Source of the DNA: Atrichornis clamosus
Taxonomy: Eukaryota > Chordata > Aves > Passeriformes > Menuridae
NCBI GenBank assembly: GCA_013400975.1
Contig: WBMZ01003012.1
Location: forward strand, 69,240 to 133,239
Direction of reading: 5' to 3'
DNA: 64,000 nt
Shown in pieces: positions 12,820-26,759 of this stretch. Each line of letters starts with the position of its first letter. Within the stretch, counting starts at the first letter, position 1. Under the pieces are notes generated by a model that ran no database searches, was not told the origin of the DNA, and saw only the letters and a program-made list of their open reading frames with translations. A program made the position numbers and the translations under genes.

Positions 12820-15800
12820 AGCAAGCCAACATAGTTTTTGTAAAGGTAAGTTGTACCTCAAAAATCTGTTGGATATTTTGGAAGCATTGCCAGGCATGAA
12901 AGCCAGAGCAGTTTGGTTGATTCACTGCACTTGGGTTTTGAAAAACATTGACAGCTGGTAAAGTCTCCAAAGAAACTATTGTCATGGACTATCATAAACT
13001 CATATCAGATTAAAACATAGGAAGTTGGAAGAAGAATAAATGGTGGTGTGAATGCACACATACACATATGGGTCTATATTTTTGCATATATGCACATTCT
13101 GGCTTATGCAACAGAAGAAGAGTTTCTGGAAAGTCTCCCAACACCTTATGACTTGTGCTGGAATTTCAGGTGTTTAGTGCAACCATATTCACCTGGAAAG
13201 GGGATGAGAGTTGGGTGAAATAATCATTGATCAAGTACAAAAAGTTATCCAGCATTTTCAGATCTAAGCCTGAATGTGAGTAATTGTGGGAAGATGACGT
13301 GACACTGAATAACCAGGCAATGAAACCATAGCTAAAAGTCAGTGTCAATAAACACAGGTTAATTTATGTGGGAGAAATCATCCTAGCCCTACATAGGAAA
13401 ATGACAGAAGTAATAGTGAATAATTACCTGAAAATTTCAGCTCAGATGCTTTGAAAAAGAGAGTGATAGGATTTCTCGGAAGAGGCCAGAGAACAAAGTA
13501 AAAAGTCCATTGCACACCCTCAAGTTTTGTGGAGAGAAATGCTGAGCAGAGACCCAGAGCAGCATTTGTGTGCCAAATGACTGCATGAATCTGCAGTTTG
13601 CAAAGAGCTGATGGAGGGGTGTGTCCCCACATGCAGTGGCACCAAAACCAGGCTGCTCCATCTGCAGGTTTGCTTTCCCCCAGCCCTGGCATAGGTTCCC
13701 TGCAAAAAGCATGACTATGCACAATTCATACCTCTGCACCCAGATGCCACCCCTAAGGTGTGCACAGGACAGAACAGTTAGCAGCCTGACAACATTTAAG
13801 AGTTTCATTCTGTGATGGCCAAATTTCATATATGTGACAAGGTCTACCAGAAACCCCTCATTTCAGTCTGCAGAGGGGGAGTGAGAGAAGGGAAGAAAGC
13901 AGGAGAGACAGACCTCTGACTCAGAGGTGCTCAAGTGTGATAAGAATAAAAGAAAAATGGCTCAACATAAGCTGCATCTTTCACACCCGCAGGCTCCATG
14001 ATGGGACTGTAACAGACATGTAGTCTTCAAGCAGCATCAGGAATTCCAGTTTAAGGCCATTACTCTTTACTTACAAACAGTGTCAGTGGGTGGAAACTCC
14101 TATTTCCAGTTTTATAAGAGAACTAATCACTCAGAAGTCTCTGCTCTCTGCAGAAATATCAGTGTCAGGGGATGTGGCAGGTTCAACAGCCTGGAGGGCA
14201 AGGTCTGGGCACCAAGAGCAGTGGACAGGACACTGTATTGCATGGCCCAAACTGGGGCTGCTACACAAAATTTGACTTGTTTGTAGCTGTTCCCAGGTAA
14301 TGAGTCCAGTGAGAGAAGAGCCGTCTGCCTCTAGGATCAAGAAGAGCTTTCCCCAGCTCTGGGCCACGTGTTGCCATAAGAGGCAGGAACCTGAACTGCC
14401 AAGTATTTTTGTGACAGCTGAACAAGTTTGTATCTGGTGGATAATCCTTCCTAGAAAGATTTTCTTTAAGCACAAGGTGCTTAAATTCACTGGAAGATTT
14501 ATGATACAGGTTATTAAGAGCTAAGATGCCAAAATGGTCAGGTCCAGGGCTCCCACCCACTCTCAAGCTCAGTTTTCCAGACACTACGTGCAGACCCTTG
14601 AGCTCTTTGTATGATAAGCATCATCCAAATGGATTTGGGGTTCTACTCCTAGTATAACCAATGTGTAAGTCACAGATGGGGTTTTCTTGACAGTAGTATT
14701 TTAACTTCTGCTTCTCCCGGAATTCTGAAGGACTCTTACTGAGTCCTGCAAAACCAAGCAATGCCACTTTTGCATTTTAGTTGTGCCTGACAGGTTTCAG
14801 AAACCAAAACTCAACCCCACAAAGTTTTGCAAGCAGTGAGTGTGACAGGAAAGTTGGCCAGCACCCAAGCCCATCCTGACAGGGGAAACTGGCTCAGCTG
14901 TTTCTGAAAACACCTACTCAGTTCACCCATGCACCGAGCAGCTTTACAAGTTAGTCATTAACCACCTCACCCCCACCGAGGCACATAGAGTGTATAACAA
15001 CCTCATGATGTGGCTCTCCACAGCCAAGTGCCTTGCAGATGTGTAATGGATCCAAATCCTCACACACTCCTTTGGGGTCTTGGGCAGGAGGGGAAGGAAG
15101 GAGTCTAGGAAGGAAACTCCCATTGTGGTTTCAATGGGACTCCAGCTGCCAAAGAGGAGTCAGGATGCTCTGTGGGTGCAGACCCAAGTGCTGAAGATGA
15201 GTTACACAAAGCCAGCTGAAGCATTACAGAACCTGAAAACAGCTGCGGGAAGATGCATTGTGTGGCACTGCTTGCTGGAAGGAGCTTACCTAGGGCATGA
15301 GGAAAAATTTCCTCCACCTGAAAAAGACTCAAATCCCTGTGTTGCTTGGAAGGTATCTCAAACACAGGGAATCACGGCAGGTGCCCTCACAGGAAAGACT
15401 CGTGAGGCTAGAAAGGGGCCAGGTGGAGAGAAATGAGACCTGGTAATTCAGGCATGTAGCAGAGTCCTGGCTCCCACTTCTTGTTCACAGCCTAACAACA
15501 CACAACTTAATTTGAGTGTCCTTGTCCCTGTACCATACCTCTAGTCTCCAGAACAAATTCTGTATTACCGCACTCATTTTCTCATCCATTCATATTTTCA
15601 GAGGCCAGTCAAATGTGGAAAGGCTGGGAATAGGTCTCACAGAAGAGGACCAGCCCTTTTTGTTCAATTTTGAAAAGATCTACTTTGAGTGAGCTTCTTT
15701 CTGCTGTGGAGTCCCCAGCTCTTTGCCCCCTCAGAGCAGGACAAGCCTGGTTAGCACAGGGGAGGATTTCCCGATCGCATTCTGGCACTCGAGGAGACTG

Positions 15801-18420
15801 CAGTGAAAGGCTGGAGATGACATTTGATAAACAAAGGGCTTCCCTCCCCTTCACAGCAGCGACATTGCGGGAGGAAACAAAACAAAAAGTGACAGTGGGC
15901 TGAGATAATGCCCTGCACCCCTGTACCCCAAAGCCCCCTCGCAGGCAGTGGCTGTGGGGGTACCGACTGTTCTCCCTAAGCGTGTCACTGCTGCCAGGGC
16001 GGGGGCTGGCAAGTGGCACATCCCTACCTGGAAATGGGGTCTGACCATGGCCGTGAGGGGACCTGAGCCCCTCAAGCCCCTCAGACCTCACTGAGCCCTG
16101 CCATGCGCTCCGAAGGAAGGAGTTCCGCTTCCATCTGGCAACTCTCAGCGCAACAAATCAAGCGACGCCTTGTTAGTTTTAAGACAAAAGAGGAGGGGAA
16201 GAACAAAAGGTCAGCGGGACTGATTTCTGTCTTGTCGGCCTCCCCGCTGCTCTTTCCTGTTTATTGGAATGTTTGCTGAGGGCTGTGGATGAGCCTCCAG
16301 TGCAACCTCTGCTCCACACAGCCCCGAGCACTCGGGAGAAGGAAATGACTCCGAACTTGGCAGTGTGAGGCCCGTCTTTGCCGGAGCATCCTGCCACTCG
16401 CTGGGAGCAGAAAGCCAAACGGCTCCGAGGAGGCTTTTGGAGCACAGCTCTTGGCCACAGGCCAAGCAAAGGCAAACACACACTGAAACCATGGCTCTTA
16501 AGAGGATGCAGGCATCCCTGGGTCTGGCAGAGTCATGGATGTCAAGGAGCCAACAGCACACCTAGAAATGAGGTTTTTCTGCCATGGGATCACACAGGGT
16601 TTCCCATGAAAGTGACTCAAAGGGAATGAAGATCCCACCCCTCGAGGCTGCTGAGCTTCCTTGTCATGCTCACTTGTGAACACTTTTAGCCTACAAACCT
16701 CAGGCATGCAGCCAAATAGTTATGGGAAGACTTTGCCCTGTCCAGATTGCATTGGCAAGGAGGCAGCATTTGCTGTGGCACTTGCAGAGCCCTTGTTCCT
16801 GCAGCAATGCTTGTAGGGCTCTGGGTTTAGATGATTTTTTTTTTAATAGGAGCCAAACCTCTGTTTGCAAACACAAGAGACACTTTTCCCTTGAAACAGG
16901 TAAATTTGCTTGTGAGGCCTGGCTTATGAGCACAAGTGCAGACTTTGGGGCATGAGCAAGAACATGGTGGCTCTGCAAGGGTATCCACATGTCAACCAAA
17001 TCACTCACCACTGCTCTCCTCACACCGCCCTCCAGGCCTGGCACAATGAAATCCTTTAGGGAACACAGTCCCCTCTTATTCACCACTGAGGATTCCAGCC
17101 CAGCCAGCCACCAAGATCCACATCCTCACCGCTCCAGCAGTGCTGCCCCATGCAGGACACAGGGCTCAAGTGACATTTTCCCTCCCAGACTGGACTGTGT
17201 CCCTCCATGGAGCAAGGAGCCAGAGAACCACTTTCAGCAAGTAACCCCTCTTGGGACAGCTCTGCAGTTTCCCATTGTAATCCCAGACACTGGGCAGAGA
17301 CAGTGGGGACAAAATCCATGACTGCCATCAGTGCCCTAGTGGGTGCCTATCTGGACTGCCCACCTGAGAGGTGAAAGCCAAGAGCCTCTGGAGAGGAGAG
17401 GACCTGGCCCCTAAACCTTATGTTTTCCTCCTTCTCTTTCAGGGTATGGGAGGAACTCTGGGAGAAAGTGCAAAGCTGAGCCTTCTCTACAGGAGCAGGT
17501 CTGGATTTGACCCACCAGTGATGCTGCAAAGGATGATGCACAGACACCTTGCACTTGTGCACTTGCACTCTCAACAGGATCTTAGGGTCATGAAAGAAAG
17601 GCCAAATAGCTTGGGTGCTGAGAAAAAGTTTTAAGAAGTATTTTACCCGAAGGGAACAGAAATGGGCCTTGGCACAGATCTTCTCTCTCTGCTTACCAGC
17701 AAAGCTGTTGCTGCATGACCCTGGACAGTTGAGACCATTCCCAAAGCTTCAGCACCGACCACAAGAGCACAAGGGCAGCCAAGACTTTTTCCTGGGTGAA
17801 GCTGAGGGACCCTTACCTTGCCCACAACCCTTCTGTTTGAAAAGACCACCTAAAACATGCCCATTGCCATGCCCAGGAAAAGCCCTTCTGCGGCCCCAAG
17901 TGTAAAAAGTGAACACAAACCATCCCTGTGACACAACACGGAGTGCACGGGTGAGCAAGCACAGCTCAAAGGCACTCTGTCCAACAGCAAGGCAGTGTTT
18001 TCCTCCTGCCTGCAGCCCTGAAAATGAAGGCTCTGGTCTGAACCCCCCTCCCAGGTTCAGCATCAGCACATGGTGTCTGTGCAGTGCCCCTTGGGCTGTA
18101 GCTGTGTCTCAGGGGGGCTGTAGTCCTCCAGCACCCTGCTACATCTGCTGGCACAGGGAGCCCCTGGCTATTGGGAAAGAAAGGAGAGGGCTCAGCTTTC
18201 CAATTCCCAGATGAGTCTCCAAGGCAGGCAGTAAACAACCCACAGAAAACAGAGCAAATGGAATCATAGCGACAACAAAGCAACCGAGCTACTTTCAGAT
18301 GGCTGAAGTATTTTGCAAGCCAGGGGTGGTTTAAGTGAAGTTGACCCCAGGTTTGCACATAGGCAAGGCACAAACAGCCTTTGTTGAGCAAAATTCAGGA
18401 TATCCTACAAAGCTAAGGGA
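12820..18420. other. Intergenic DNA with one motif-dense segment
   Basis: No supported gene. The part at 15.7-16.5 kb is GC-richer and dense in transcription-factor-like motifs and is listed separately. The overlapping frames of 60-160 codons here, for example 15609-16091 (minus), sit in both strands at once in GC-rich DNA with few stop codons, and show no splice-site context. Confidence 0.65.
15700..16480. promoter_or_regulatory. Candidate noncoding regulatory segment
   Basis: A GC-richer segment without coding features. It contains a SOX-like AACAAAAGG (16,202-16,210) and two forkhead-like sites, TGTTTATT (16,258-16,265) and TGTTTGCT (16,270-16,277), within 80 bases. Clusters of this type are common in vertebrate enhancers, but the motifs are short and occur often by chance. 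I cannot measure conservation, so this is a candidate only. Confidence 0.25.
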
Positions 18421-18423
18421 AGG

Positions 18424-18580
18424 AATCACAGAATAAGCTGAGTTCAAAGGGACCCTCAAGGACCGTCGAGTCCAGCTCCTGACCCTGCACAGGATCATTC
18501 CAGGAGTCACACCATGTGCCTGAGAGTGTTGTCCAAACCCTTCTTGAACTGGGTCAGGCTTGCTACTGTGTGCCTAAAGC
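18424..18580 (-). mobile_element. CR1 LINE 3' fragment, reverse orientation
   Basis: The plus strand reads AATCACAGAATAAGCTGAG, then AAAGGGACCCTCAAGGACC, GAGTCCAGCTCCTGACCCTG and ACCATGTGCCTGAGAG, then CCCTTCTTGAACTGGGTCAG. This is the reverse complement of a CR1 3' region of a different subfamily from the 12.4-kb copies; the GAGTCCAACTCCTGGCCCTG type is common in songbird-like genomes. The right-hand end fades into unrelated sequence. No coding part remains. Confidence 0.85.
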
Positions 18581-21249
18581 ATTCTGCAAAAGTAGAAGCT
18601 CATCCCTGCTGGTATCACTGGTACACAGAGGTGCCTCTCAAAATGGGACAGAGTTACAGTTGCACTGCATGGAAGGTGTCCTTGCCCTAATCTGCTTTTC
18701 AGGCTGATTAAGACCTCCTTTAATTGAACCTCTCCCCTAGCCCTGGGCATTCAGGGGCTGTTGCCTTGCCGGGCTCTTCCCTCCCACAGCCTCTCCATGA
18801 TCAGGTCCCTCTCTGGCCAGAGGAGCAGCCTCCAGAGCAGCTGTGGGCTGGGGACCACCTGGTCCCCCCCATGGGCAGCAGGGCTTCCCTGGCACAGCTC
18901 AGCTCGTGCCAGCCAGCCCCGGAGAGGTGACACTCAGCCACAGAAGGGCAGTTGTTCCCCAAGGCACAGCCCAGAAGTGTCCTCCTGAGGGCAGGTCAGT
19001 GCCAGGGACACTCTTGAGCTGGGGTGGCACGTCCCACACGGGCAGTGGCCTCCGCCCCTGCCAATGCACTACAGGTGGCCACAGCAACTGCAAGCTGTCC
19101 TGAAACTGGAGCCTTTACAACTAGTTAGATAACAGATATGGTCCATTAGTTTGGCAGGCTGACAGGCCCCTGTGCCAAAAAGCCCATCTCTACTCAAAAG
19201 GGACACTGTTAACAGTAACTCAAGAGGATGCAACAGAAGAAAATAAACAACAGTTGAGGCAGTTGGTGTAATTGGCCAGCAGACGAAAATAAATTTATGC
19301 CAGCTTGTGAATACGGCTGCTGAGCATGATTCAGTGAGTAAATCGTGTGGCACAGAGCACAGGGCAGGCAGGAATAAAATTAAGTAAGAGACAAAGGCCA
19401 GGCTGCCTCTTGGAGAATATCACCCCTCCAACCACCCAGCTTTTCCCATTTCTGCCCATTTCACTCTCATGTGTCCCCTCATGTTATTCATGTATGGGTT
19501 TCCCAGCCAGCCATAATGTTTTTCAGGAGGGACATATGCTTGAGCCACTGCTAAAACAAATACCCAAATCTCACAAAACCCAGGCAGAATTAAAAAAAGA
19601 AAATGTTCAGCAGAAAATCCCAACCATTTCAAGTGCTCTTTGAGCACCATACATGAATAACAAAGAGTGAGCCTGCCATTTATTCCTTTGCGGATCACTT
19701 TTAAGATCAGCTTTTGTTCTGTGCTTTTTAGAGCAGCTCAAGTCCAATGGACAAAAATTCCATTCCCAGGAGCACACAAGAAAGAACTGGGAGCCCTGGG
19801 CTGCACATTTCACCTTTACTTTTTCATTCTATACTATAAATGTTCGGCATGGTCTTAACATATTGAGCCAGCGTCTTCCTTTATGCAGTGGGGCTGACAG
19901 CTTGGAAACTGGGATTCTGCAAGCAGGAAAGGAGCATGGAGGCTGTAGATGATGTGAATCACCTAGGGAAAAAGAGACCTCAGCCAGGGTGGATGGAACC
20001 CTACCAAACGTTAAACATAACCTCTGCTTTGCAGATGCTGCTTCTGGATCTTAAAGACAGTGGAGAAAAGAGCTCCCCTTTCTGCATCGTGACCTGGATA
20101 CTAGAAGGCATTTTAGACACCCACTTATCTTCTAGTTTAGCTGCAAACCACTTGCTCTTATTAGCTTTCTCTTTGAAACACCAGCCTACTTTTTGTTGCA
20201 GAGAAGTTCTTGTTGACACAGAGGTGGTTTCAAAGCCAGCAGACACCCAATTTTCATGTTGTCTTCCATCTTCAAAGAAACATCCTGGCTTGTTGTCAGC
20301 TCAAGCCCACCCTTTGCAGAGAGTTGGGGGCGTCTCCTTCCTACAGAAAAAACACTGAACAACCTCCTAGCAAGAGTTGATTTTCTTGCCTTTTTCCTCA
20401 AACTGATGGGCTGCTTGTTTCCCCCTGGTTTATTCACTCTATCTTTTTCAAAACAGTCAACTAAATCACAGTGCAAAGCAATGAGGTCACTACAAACTCT
20501 GCAGAAGATGTTATCCCTGCTATCCTACAATTCCCTCAGTCTTTGCTTTGACTGCCTTATTTTCCTGAGCCATATGGGAAGGTAGTGCCTCTCAGCAAAA
20601 TATAAATGTGAGAAGTCTCAAGGGCTCTGCCTCAGATAACAAAGACACCAGCATTTCCTTGACAATTATGACTTTAAGAAATAGAATTTTTCCTCTTTTT
20701 AGTCATAAAAGAAATATTTGGGCCAGATTTTCAAAGTGTATTTCAAGCCCCATTTAGGCATGGCAAATAAATGGCCTGGATTTTTCCCTAGATCCTAGAG
20801 GCCCCTTGAAAAATCAGGTCATAAACGTGACAGCGGGAGCTGCTGAAGGCAGAAGCCTTCCACCAAACCTTGCCCTAAACAGCTTCCTATGCCGACAGTC
20901 ACTCCCCTTAACAGCCTGTCATGGAGTTTGGGAAATAATGTCACAGTGGCAGCATCAGACAGCTGGAGGAGGTAGGGACCACTGAAGCTAGTGTCATTAG
21001 ATATAGGTGACACATTTAAGCTGATATATTTTCATGCTCTGATAGGTTGAAACCAAGGCCAGGAAGATCCACGGCAGGTGTTTAGCCTGGGTTTGTACGT
21101 CCAGTACAAAAACCATTTCCTTCTTTGAATATGCCAGATGCATCCGGAGGGTGACCACAGAGTCTCCAGGCATAAGGCAGTGTAGGGTGAGGTTAACTAA
21201 CAGTGAACTCTTGAAACCACAACGTGCCTTTGGGAAAGCTGTTGGTGGG

Positions 21250-21275
21250 CACGTGTGGCTGTGCACAGACACGTG
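21250..21275. promoter_or_regulatory. 26-base dyad with two E-boxes
   Basis: CACGTGT and ACACGTG form perfect inverted arms around a self-complementary core CTGTGCACAG (offset by two bases). The outer arms each contain a palindromic CACGTG E-box, the class of site bound by MYC/MAX, USF and CLOCK/BMAL-type bHLH factors. Paired E-boxes 20 bases apart are one and nine-tenths helical turns apart. No promoter or gene is visible near by, so a function is only inferred. Confidence 0.3.
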
Positions 21276-23559
21276 AAGGCACTCGCTGCTGTGGCGGTGA
21301 GGAGGCTCTAACGTGTGTCTCTGTACCTGCAAAGTCACTCATCCAAAGTCCTCCAACTGCCTCGCAAATATTAATTGGCGGCTCCTGTGGTGTGGGTGAA
21401 GGTAAATATCAACTGCCCTGTTTTATAGACAGGTCGACCGTTGCATAATCTCACCTGATGTCATTCAGAAACTAAAACCAAAAGGTCATTTTCTGTTTTA
21501 AGGACTATATCCCTTTCCCTGAGTTGTGCAACATTTCTTCACGTTATGTAACAACTTTTTCCCGGTATTTTACATGTGTGTCTATCCTAAATTCTGCTGC
21601 TTTTCGTGGTTGTCTGTTCTGCAACCACAGATAAGTGTTCTGCTTATTTATCGGAGATATCCCTTATCTGCAGGCTTTCATCACATGTTGGAGTCCCCAG
21701 CAGCTCCCAGCCCTACAGAAACACCACCAACCCCCTGTGCAGGTCCTCGGGGGGACAGTTTGGACCCAAACCTCGAGCAGAAATCACTGAAGCAGGCTGT
21801 GAACCAGACACTTCACATGTCTAATGACTGTCTAGATACATCTGGAAACCTGAAATCCTGCATCGAGCCTGGGTAGGAGGCACGTCTGCCCAAGTAACAA
21901 CTGGCAAATCTAAGCTACCTCTGGAGGCTAATTTTCCATGTTTGGCGCACAACTTCCCCCTTTATTTGGAGAAGTGCAATTGATCAGAGGATTTTTAACT
22001 CCCCAGACCTCCCTACAGTGGTAGGTGTGTTAAACCACACCTCATAAAGAGAAAAGGTGTGATCTCAGGACAGACAGCTACTGCAGAGTGACACAACCAT
22101 AGCGGTTCATATCTCAGCTGGAGGACAATTTCTGGTCCTATTATTGGGACCTTCTGCTGCTGCTTCATTATTGAAGTGTGCAATGACAGCCAGCTTCGGA
22201 ATAACCTTGTTTGCAGCAGGTGTAGCTCCAGATTTCATATCTCCGAGTTAATCTTTTGTTTGCTTTTCTGTTGGCCAAACTTCTGGTAGAGCTCTGTTCA
22301 GGGCGACAACACCAAGTTACAAAAGCTGGGTAGATAAAGGGCAGGAAATTAGTTTCTCTAATGGATACAAAATTCAGCATAACAGATATCAGGGTATCAG
22401 GGTCAAGCAGAAAATGAGATTTTTTTTTCCCCTCCTTTTTTCTTTTAATTTGAAACAGGGTGAGACAAGAGTGATATTCTTGTCACAACTGCAATGTAGG
22501 TGGTGACAAGTGACTTGAGAGGCTGTTACTTGATTCACCAGTGTCCCATGGAGGATGTCTCTTGGAGAAGAACTACCTTTGACAAAATATGCCCAGGATG
22601 ATCACCATGGGAGCAGCCAGAATACTGCTTTCCCAAGAAAAGTCATGGTCTGACATATCCAACCATCCACCTCCTGCATTGTCTTGTTCCTCTTGGACCT
22701 GGGACAGAGCAGGACTCACACTGCCTCTGCCCCCACACTGCACAAGGTATCCTTCAAAATATCCAGGTAAGACACCATGCAGCCTTTGCATCTTCTCAAT
22801 ATTCACTGTGGAACTTCCATGTTCATCCCACCATAGCAGTGGATGATGCATTTGGATCCATATCTACCAATCCAATAGCTGTGCTGGTGCTTGGGGCTGA
22901 AACATCATGTCCTGGGCAAGTTACCTTCAGCTTTAAACTGATTCTTCTTCCAAAAGGACAACACAATGTTCCTGTTCCTGAGGACGATGGAGGACCTGAC
23001 GTAGGAACGACCACAGTTCAGCACAAGTGAAAGGTGAAGAGTTGGTACCACTCAGGAAAGGTGCCCTCCCTGCCCAGCAGCAGTTGAAGTTATACAACAC
23101 CTTCTAGGTTTCCCAGAGGTCCATTTTACTCTTAGACAGGCTCTTATACTTCTTTTCTTTTTCTTTCATGCAGCACAGAAGGGAAAACACTAGCCTTGCT
23201 GATTGAAAACTGTGTTTCAAGCAGTATAACTGGCAATACCGAGAAGAAACATAAGCTCAAGAAGGAACTGTGCTCCAACGAGTGCCCTATTGTGAGATAA
23301 GTTTTTCTTTTAGTGATGAATCAACATAATAATCCATCTGTAACACTAGATGCGTCTGCCCGTACTACAGCAAAGGGCCATCTGCCCATCTGCATATATG
23401 TTGAAAATGCTGCTGGGACAACCACGATGGTCTCTTAATGAAAGGCACTTGGCAATCAGTACTTAAGTGAAATCATGCCTGGGTGGCTCTGAACCCTCAT
23501 TTGTCCTTCCCACTCCAAAGCAACAAGTGTCTGTAACTTTTTTCTCTTTGTTTTTATTC

Positions 23560-24030
23560 CAGCAATTTCTCCTTAAAGCCCGGTGGGGAGGGGGCGAACA
23601 CGTTCTGATTCCTGCAACAGCAGGAGCCGAGGCAAGTTGTAATCAACATATGTCCTGTGTGAGCTGCGCGGCCGCGAATTAGCGGGACAAACCGCTCCTC
23701 GTTTCCAAAATACCCACCTGCTCGGGGGCCAGGCTGCAGCAAAGCCATCCACTACGGGGCTCCATCTGTCTGACAAACAGGCTGCACAGTTGCTGAAAGC
23801 TGAACCATTTTGCCTCTATTTACTTCCTTTCTTTCCCCCCCTCTTCTCCCCCGCTCTTCTAATTGGGGCCGGTTTGAAAGGTGCAGACACCCACAAAAAC
23901 AAAGCAGCACAATGAGGCCACGTTCGTTAAACTGCTCCAACCGAAACCCGCACCGGGCTGAGGCTGAGCGGGCAGAAAGGACACAGGCCCTGTCAGCCTC
24001 CAGTCAGAGCGGGAAAATTAAAAAAAAAAA
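23560..24030. promoter_or_regulatory. Candidate CpG-richer regulatory segment
   Basis: This is the most CpG-dense part of the left half. It contains a NotI site GCGGCCGC (23,668-23,675) followed at once by a homeodomain-type GAATTAGC, and a second TAAT core in CTAATTGG (23,859-23,866) next to a long polypyrimidine tract (23,810-23,860). It has no supported exon. It could be an enhancer or the promoter of an unseen noncoding transcript; I cannot tell which. Confidence 0.25.
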
Positions 24031-26759
24031 TTAGTCAGGGCTACAAAACAGTGCAGAAAATCCATTGGGTTACAGTGAGAGAAAGGAGCTGCAGCCTGGG
24101 TGCAAAAGGTGCTGCAGGACATGGGTCCTGCCGGGAAAACCAGGGGAGAGAACATGCCTGATGGTAAAAGTCCTGAGGACCAGCTCTCCAGCACCACTCA
24201 GCAAAGGGGCAGCACAGGAAGGAGCGTGAAGCACCCTTGAGTCCGGCCCCAGCTCTGCCACAGGCTCTCTCATCAGTTCTAGGGTATAGCCCCAACTGTT
24301 AGATCAAGTACAGGACTTGAGCACAGTCCCCAGAGTGTACGAGAAAGTATTGAAAATTGTGTGTATTGGCATTGCAGTGTCTCAGCAGGTGTAATCAGGA
24401 AAGCAAAGCCTCTTGGAGGAAGTCTTCCCTTGGTGTTTGCAGCCAAGAATCATCCTGACAGTCCTGTTGTCAGTAAAATAAGCATATTTCTATCCCTGCT
24501 GCAAAAAAGAAAAAAAAAGATGGCCAGGAGGCTGAATTGCTCCCAGTCTGGAAAGCACAGACTGCTGCATGGAGCTTCTAGGCCAGGACATACTGTGGTC
24601 ATGAATTTCCTTCATCTAATCACTTAACCTCATTAGGGAAATGACAGATTTCTCCACTAATCAGGCCTTCCATTTCACTTACAAAGGAGAGGCTAAAAAA
24701 GGGAACTAATTGTGATTCTAAACAACATTTTACTAAAAACTTTCAACAGTCTACCAGACAGTAAAGACACATTATTTTCCCAGTAGTCTGGACTATCTCC
24801 GTAGTAATCTGTTGTGTTTTCAGATGGACTACTTGAAAAACGTATTAAAATCAGACTGCAAAAGTTATTTGCAAGGATTAACATTGGTAGAAGCACCGAC
24901 TTTCTGGTGAGAGAGTGAGACATGGAGAATGAGTCAGGTTTCAAAACACCTGACAAATCAAAAAGGGCCTTTCTGGGGAAAACACCTTCTGGGTGAGATG
25001 ATGGTGAGACTTTTCTTCATTCTTTGCTGCTGCCTCACTGTGTTGCTCCCCAGCATGGCACAGAGAGGGTCTGAAAGCTGCACAAAGTTAGTATTTAGGA
25101 TAGGAAGACTGTGGGAGTCTACACACCTGAAAGTGTTGCTGCACACAGCCAATACTGCTGCCAAGCACAGCAAATTTCTCAGTGGTTTGCACCGCTCAAA
25201 CCTGGCTCAATGTCTTTGAGCTCTTCCATTCTTTTTATCCACAATCTGCTGTTTTCCTTTGGCTTTGGAAACCCATATACCAACCTGCAAATCCAAGACA
25301 ACCTTCTTTCCCCACAGACACCTCACCATGAAGAGCAGCTTTGCCCCAGCCCCCCATGAGCCCCCACTGCCTGTCTGTCCCTGCTGACTCCCCCTCTCCG
25401 AGCAGAGCAGTTCGACATCCAAGAGCCCAACAATTTCCATGAATGACTGCAGTTCAAAGTTTGCAGGGGTGGATTTCAACACCTGAAACGGTGCTCAGCC
25501 TTCAGCCAGATGAATTGCCAGTCCTATTTTCCCAGGCCTTCTCCCGCCTCTGCCCAAAAGTAGGGTGCTGAATTCCCTGCATCCATGTGTCTGGTGACTG
25601 GGCAGCACCAAGGGCAGAGCATCCCTGCATCCTGCCCGTGGGCCACCCCTCACACCGGGATGGGGGTTTTGATGCCAGCGTGGACACATGGAGTGCTTTC
25701 CAGGAACAATTCTACAGGAGTGTGTGCTTTTCAACCAGTCACGTGCAATGACGAGGTGAGAGGTGCTGGTGCAGCTCATCCACCCACAGCGTGCGGCTCT
25801 GGAGAGCTTTGGCCATTGGCTTCACCGGGGAGAGCTCCCAGGCACTGCCGCGTGTTTGGCAAGGGATGAGAAACACAACAACTGACAGGGAACCCCCAGG
25901 TAAGGATGAGGGAAGGGGCAGATGCCCTTTGCAAAGGGTCTGTGAGGCATCCCAACCCTGTTTCAGCCCAGCCCCAGGCCATCAGTCCCTGTCGCAGTGA
26001 TGCTGTAGGATGCCAGAACACAGCTCCTCTCCTTGGACCCTGCGGAGCCAGGACAGAGGTGATGTCCTGTCCCACCCAGCCCTGTGCTGGGGCTCCCCCA
26101 CTCCCTGGCTGGGGTCACCCAGCCCGTGCTCCTCAGTGTGCATCTCCAAACCTGAGACCCCACTTCACAGCCCAGCAATGGGATGTGGCTGCCCCCATGC
26201 TGGTACCCCCACGTTCCCCACATGAGCTGAGCTCAGCTGGCACCAACTGCATCGTAACCCACCCAGCTGTCTCCCAAACCTGGAGGTTTCCACCACCCTG
26301 CAGAACAAATCTGACACCAGGGGAGGGAGGAGAGCTGGGTTCACCACCCCAGGAACCCCAGCACGTGGTCAGAGGGAATTAAAACAAGGGTAGACAACAC
26401 AGGATGAGCCAACTCGCTGTGGCAGAGCCTGGATGTTCATTGAAACATCACAGTTTTTCATACCCCTGTGCCCAGTTTCAGACAAAACTTTCCTCGTTGC
26501 ACTGAAGAGTTGAGGGTGGTAGGGAGCAGCAGGAGCACGGGCAGAGGAGTCACCCAGCCTGCTTTACAAGGGCCAGTGCACTGACCTTGGCAATCCAGCA
26601 TTCCTCCCCTAAACCACTGGAGTTTTTGGGTATGCCGTGGGGCCGGGGGTAAAGTTTCATCAGGCAAAAGGCAAACCCCACCCCAAAGCACTGCGGGCAC
26701 ACACAACAGCCTGGCTAAGGAGCAAGCCCACGTTACAAAGCCCAGCTTCCAGCTCCAGC

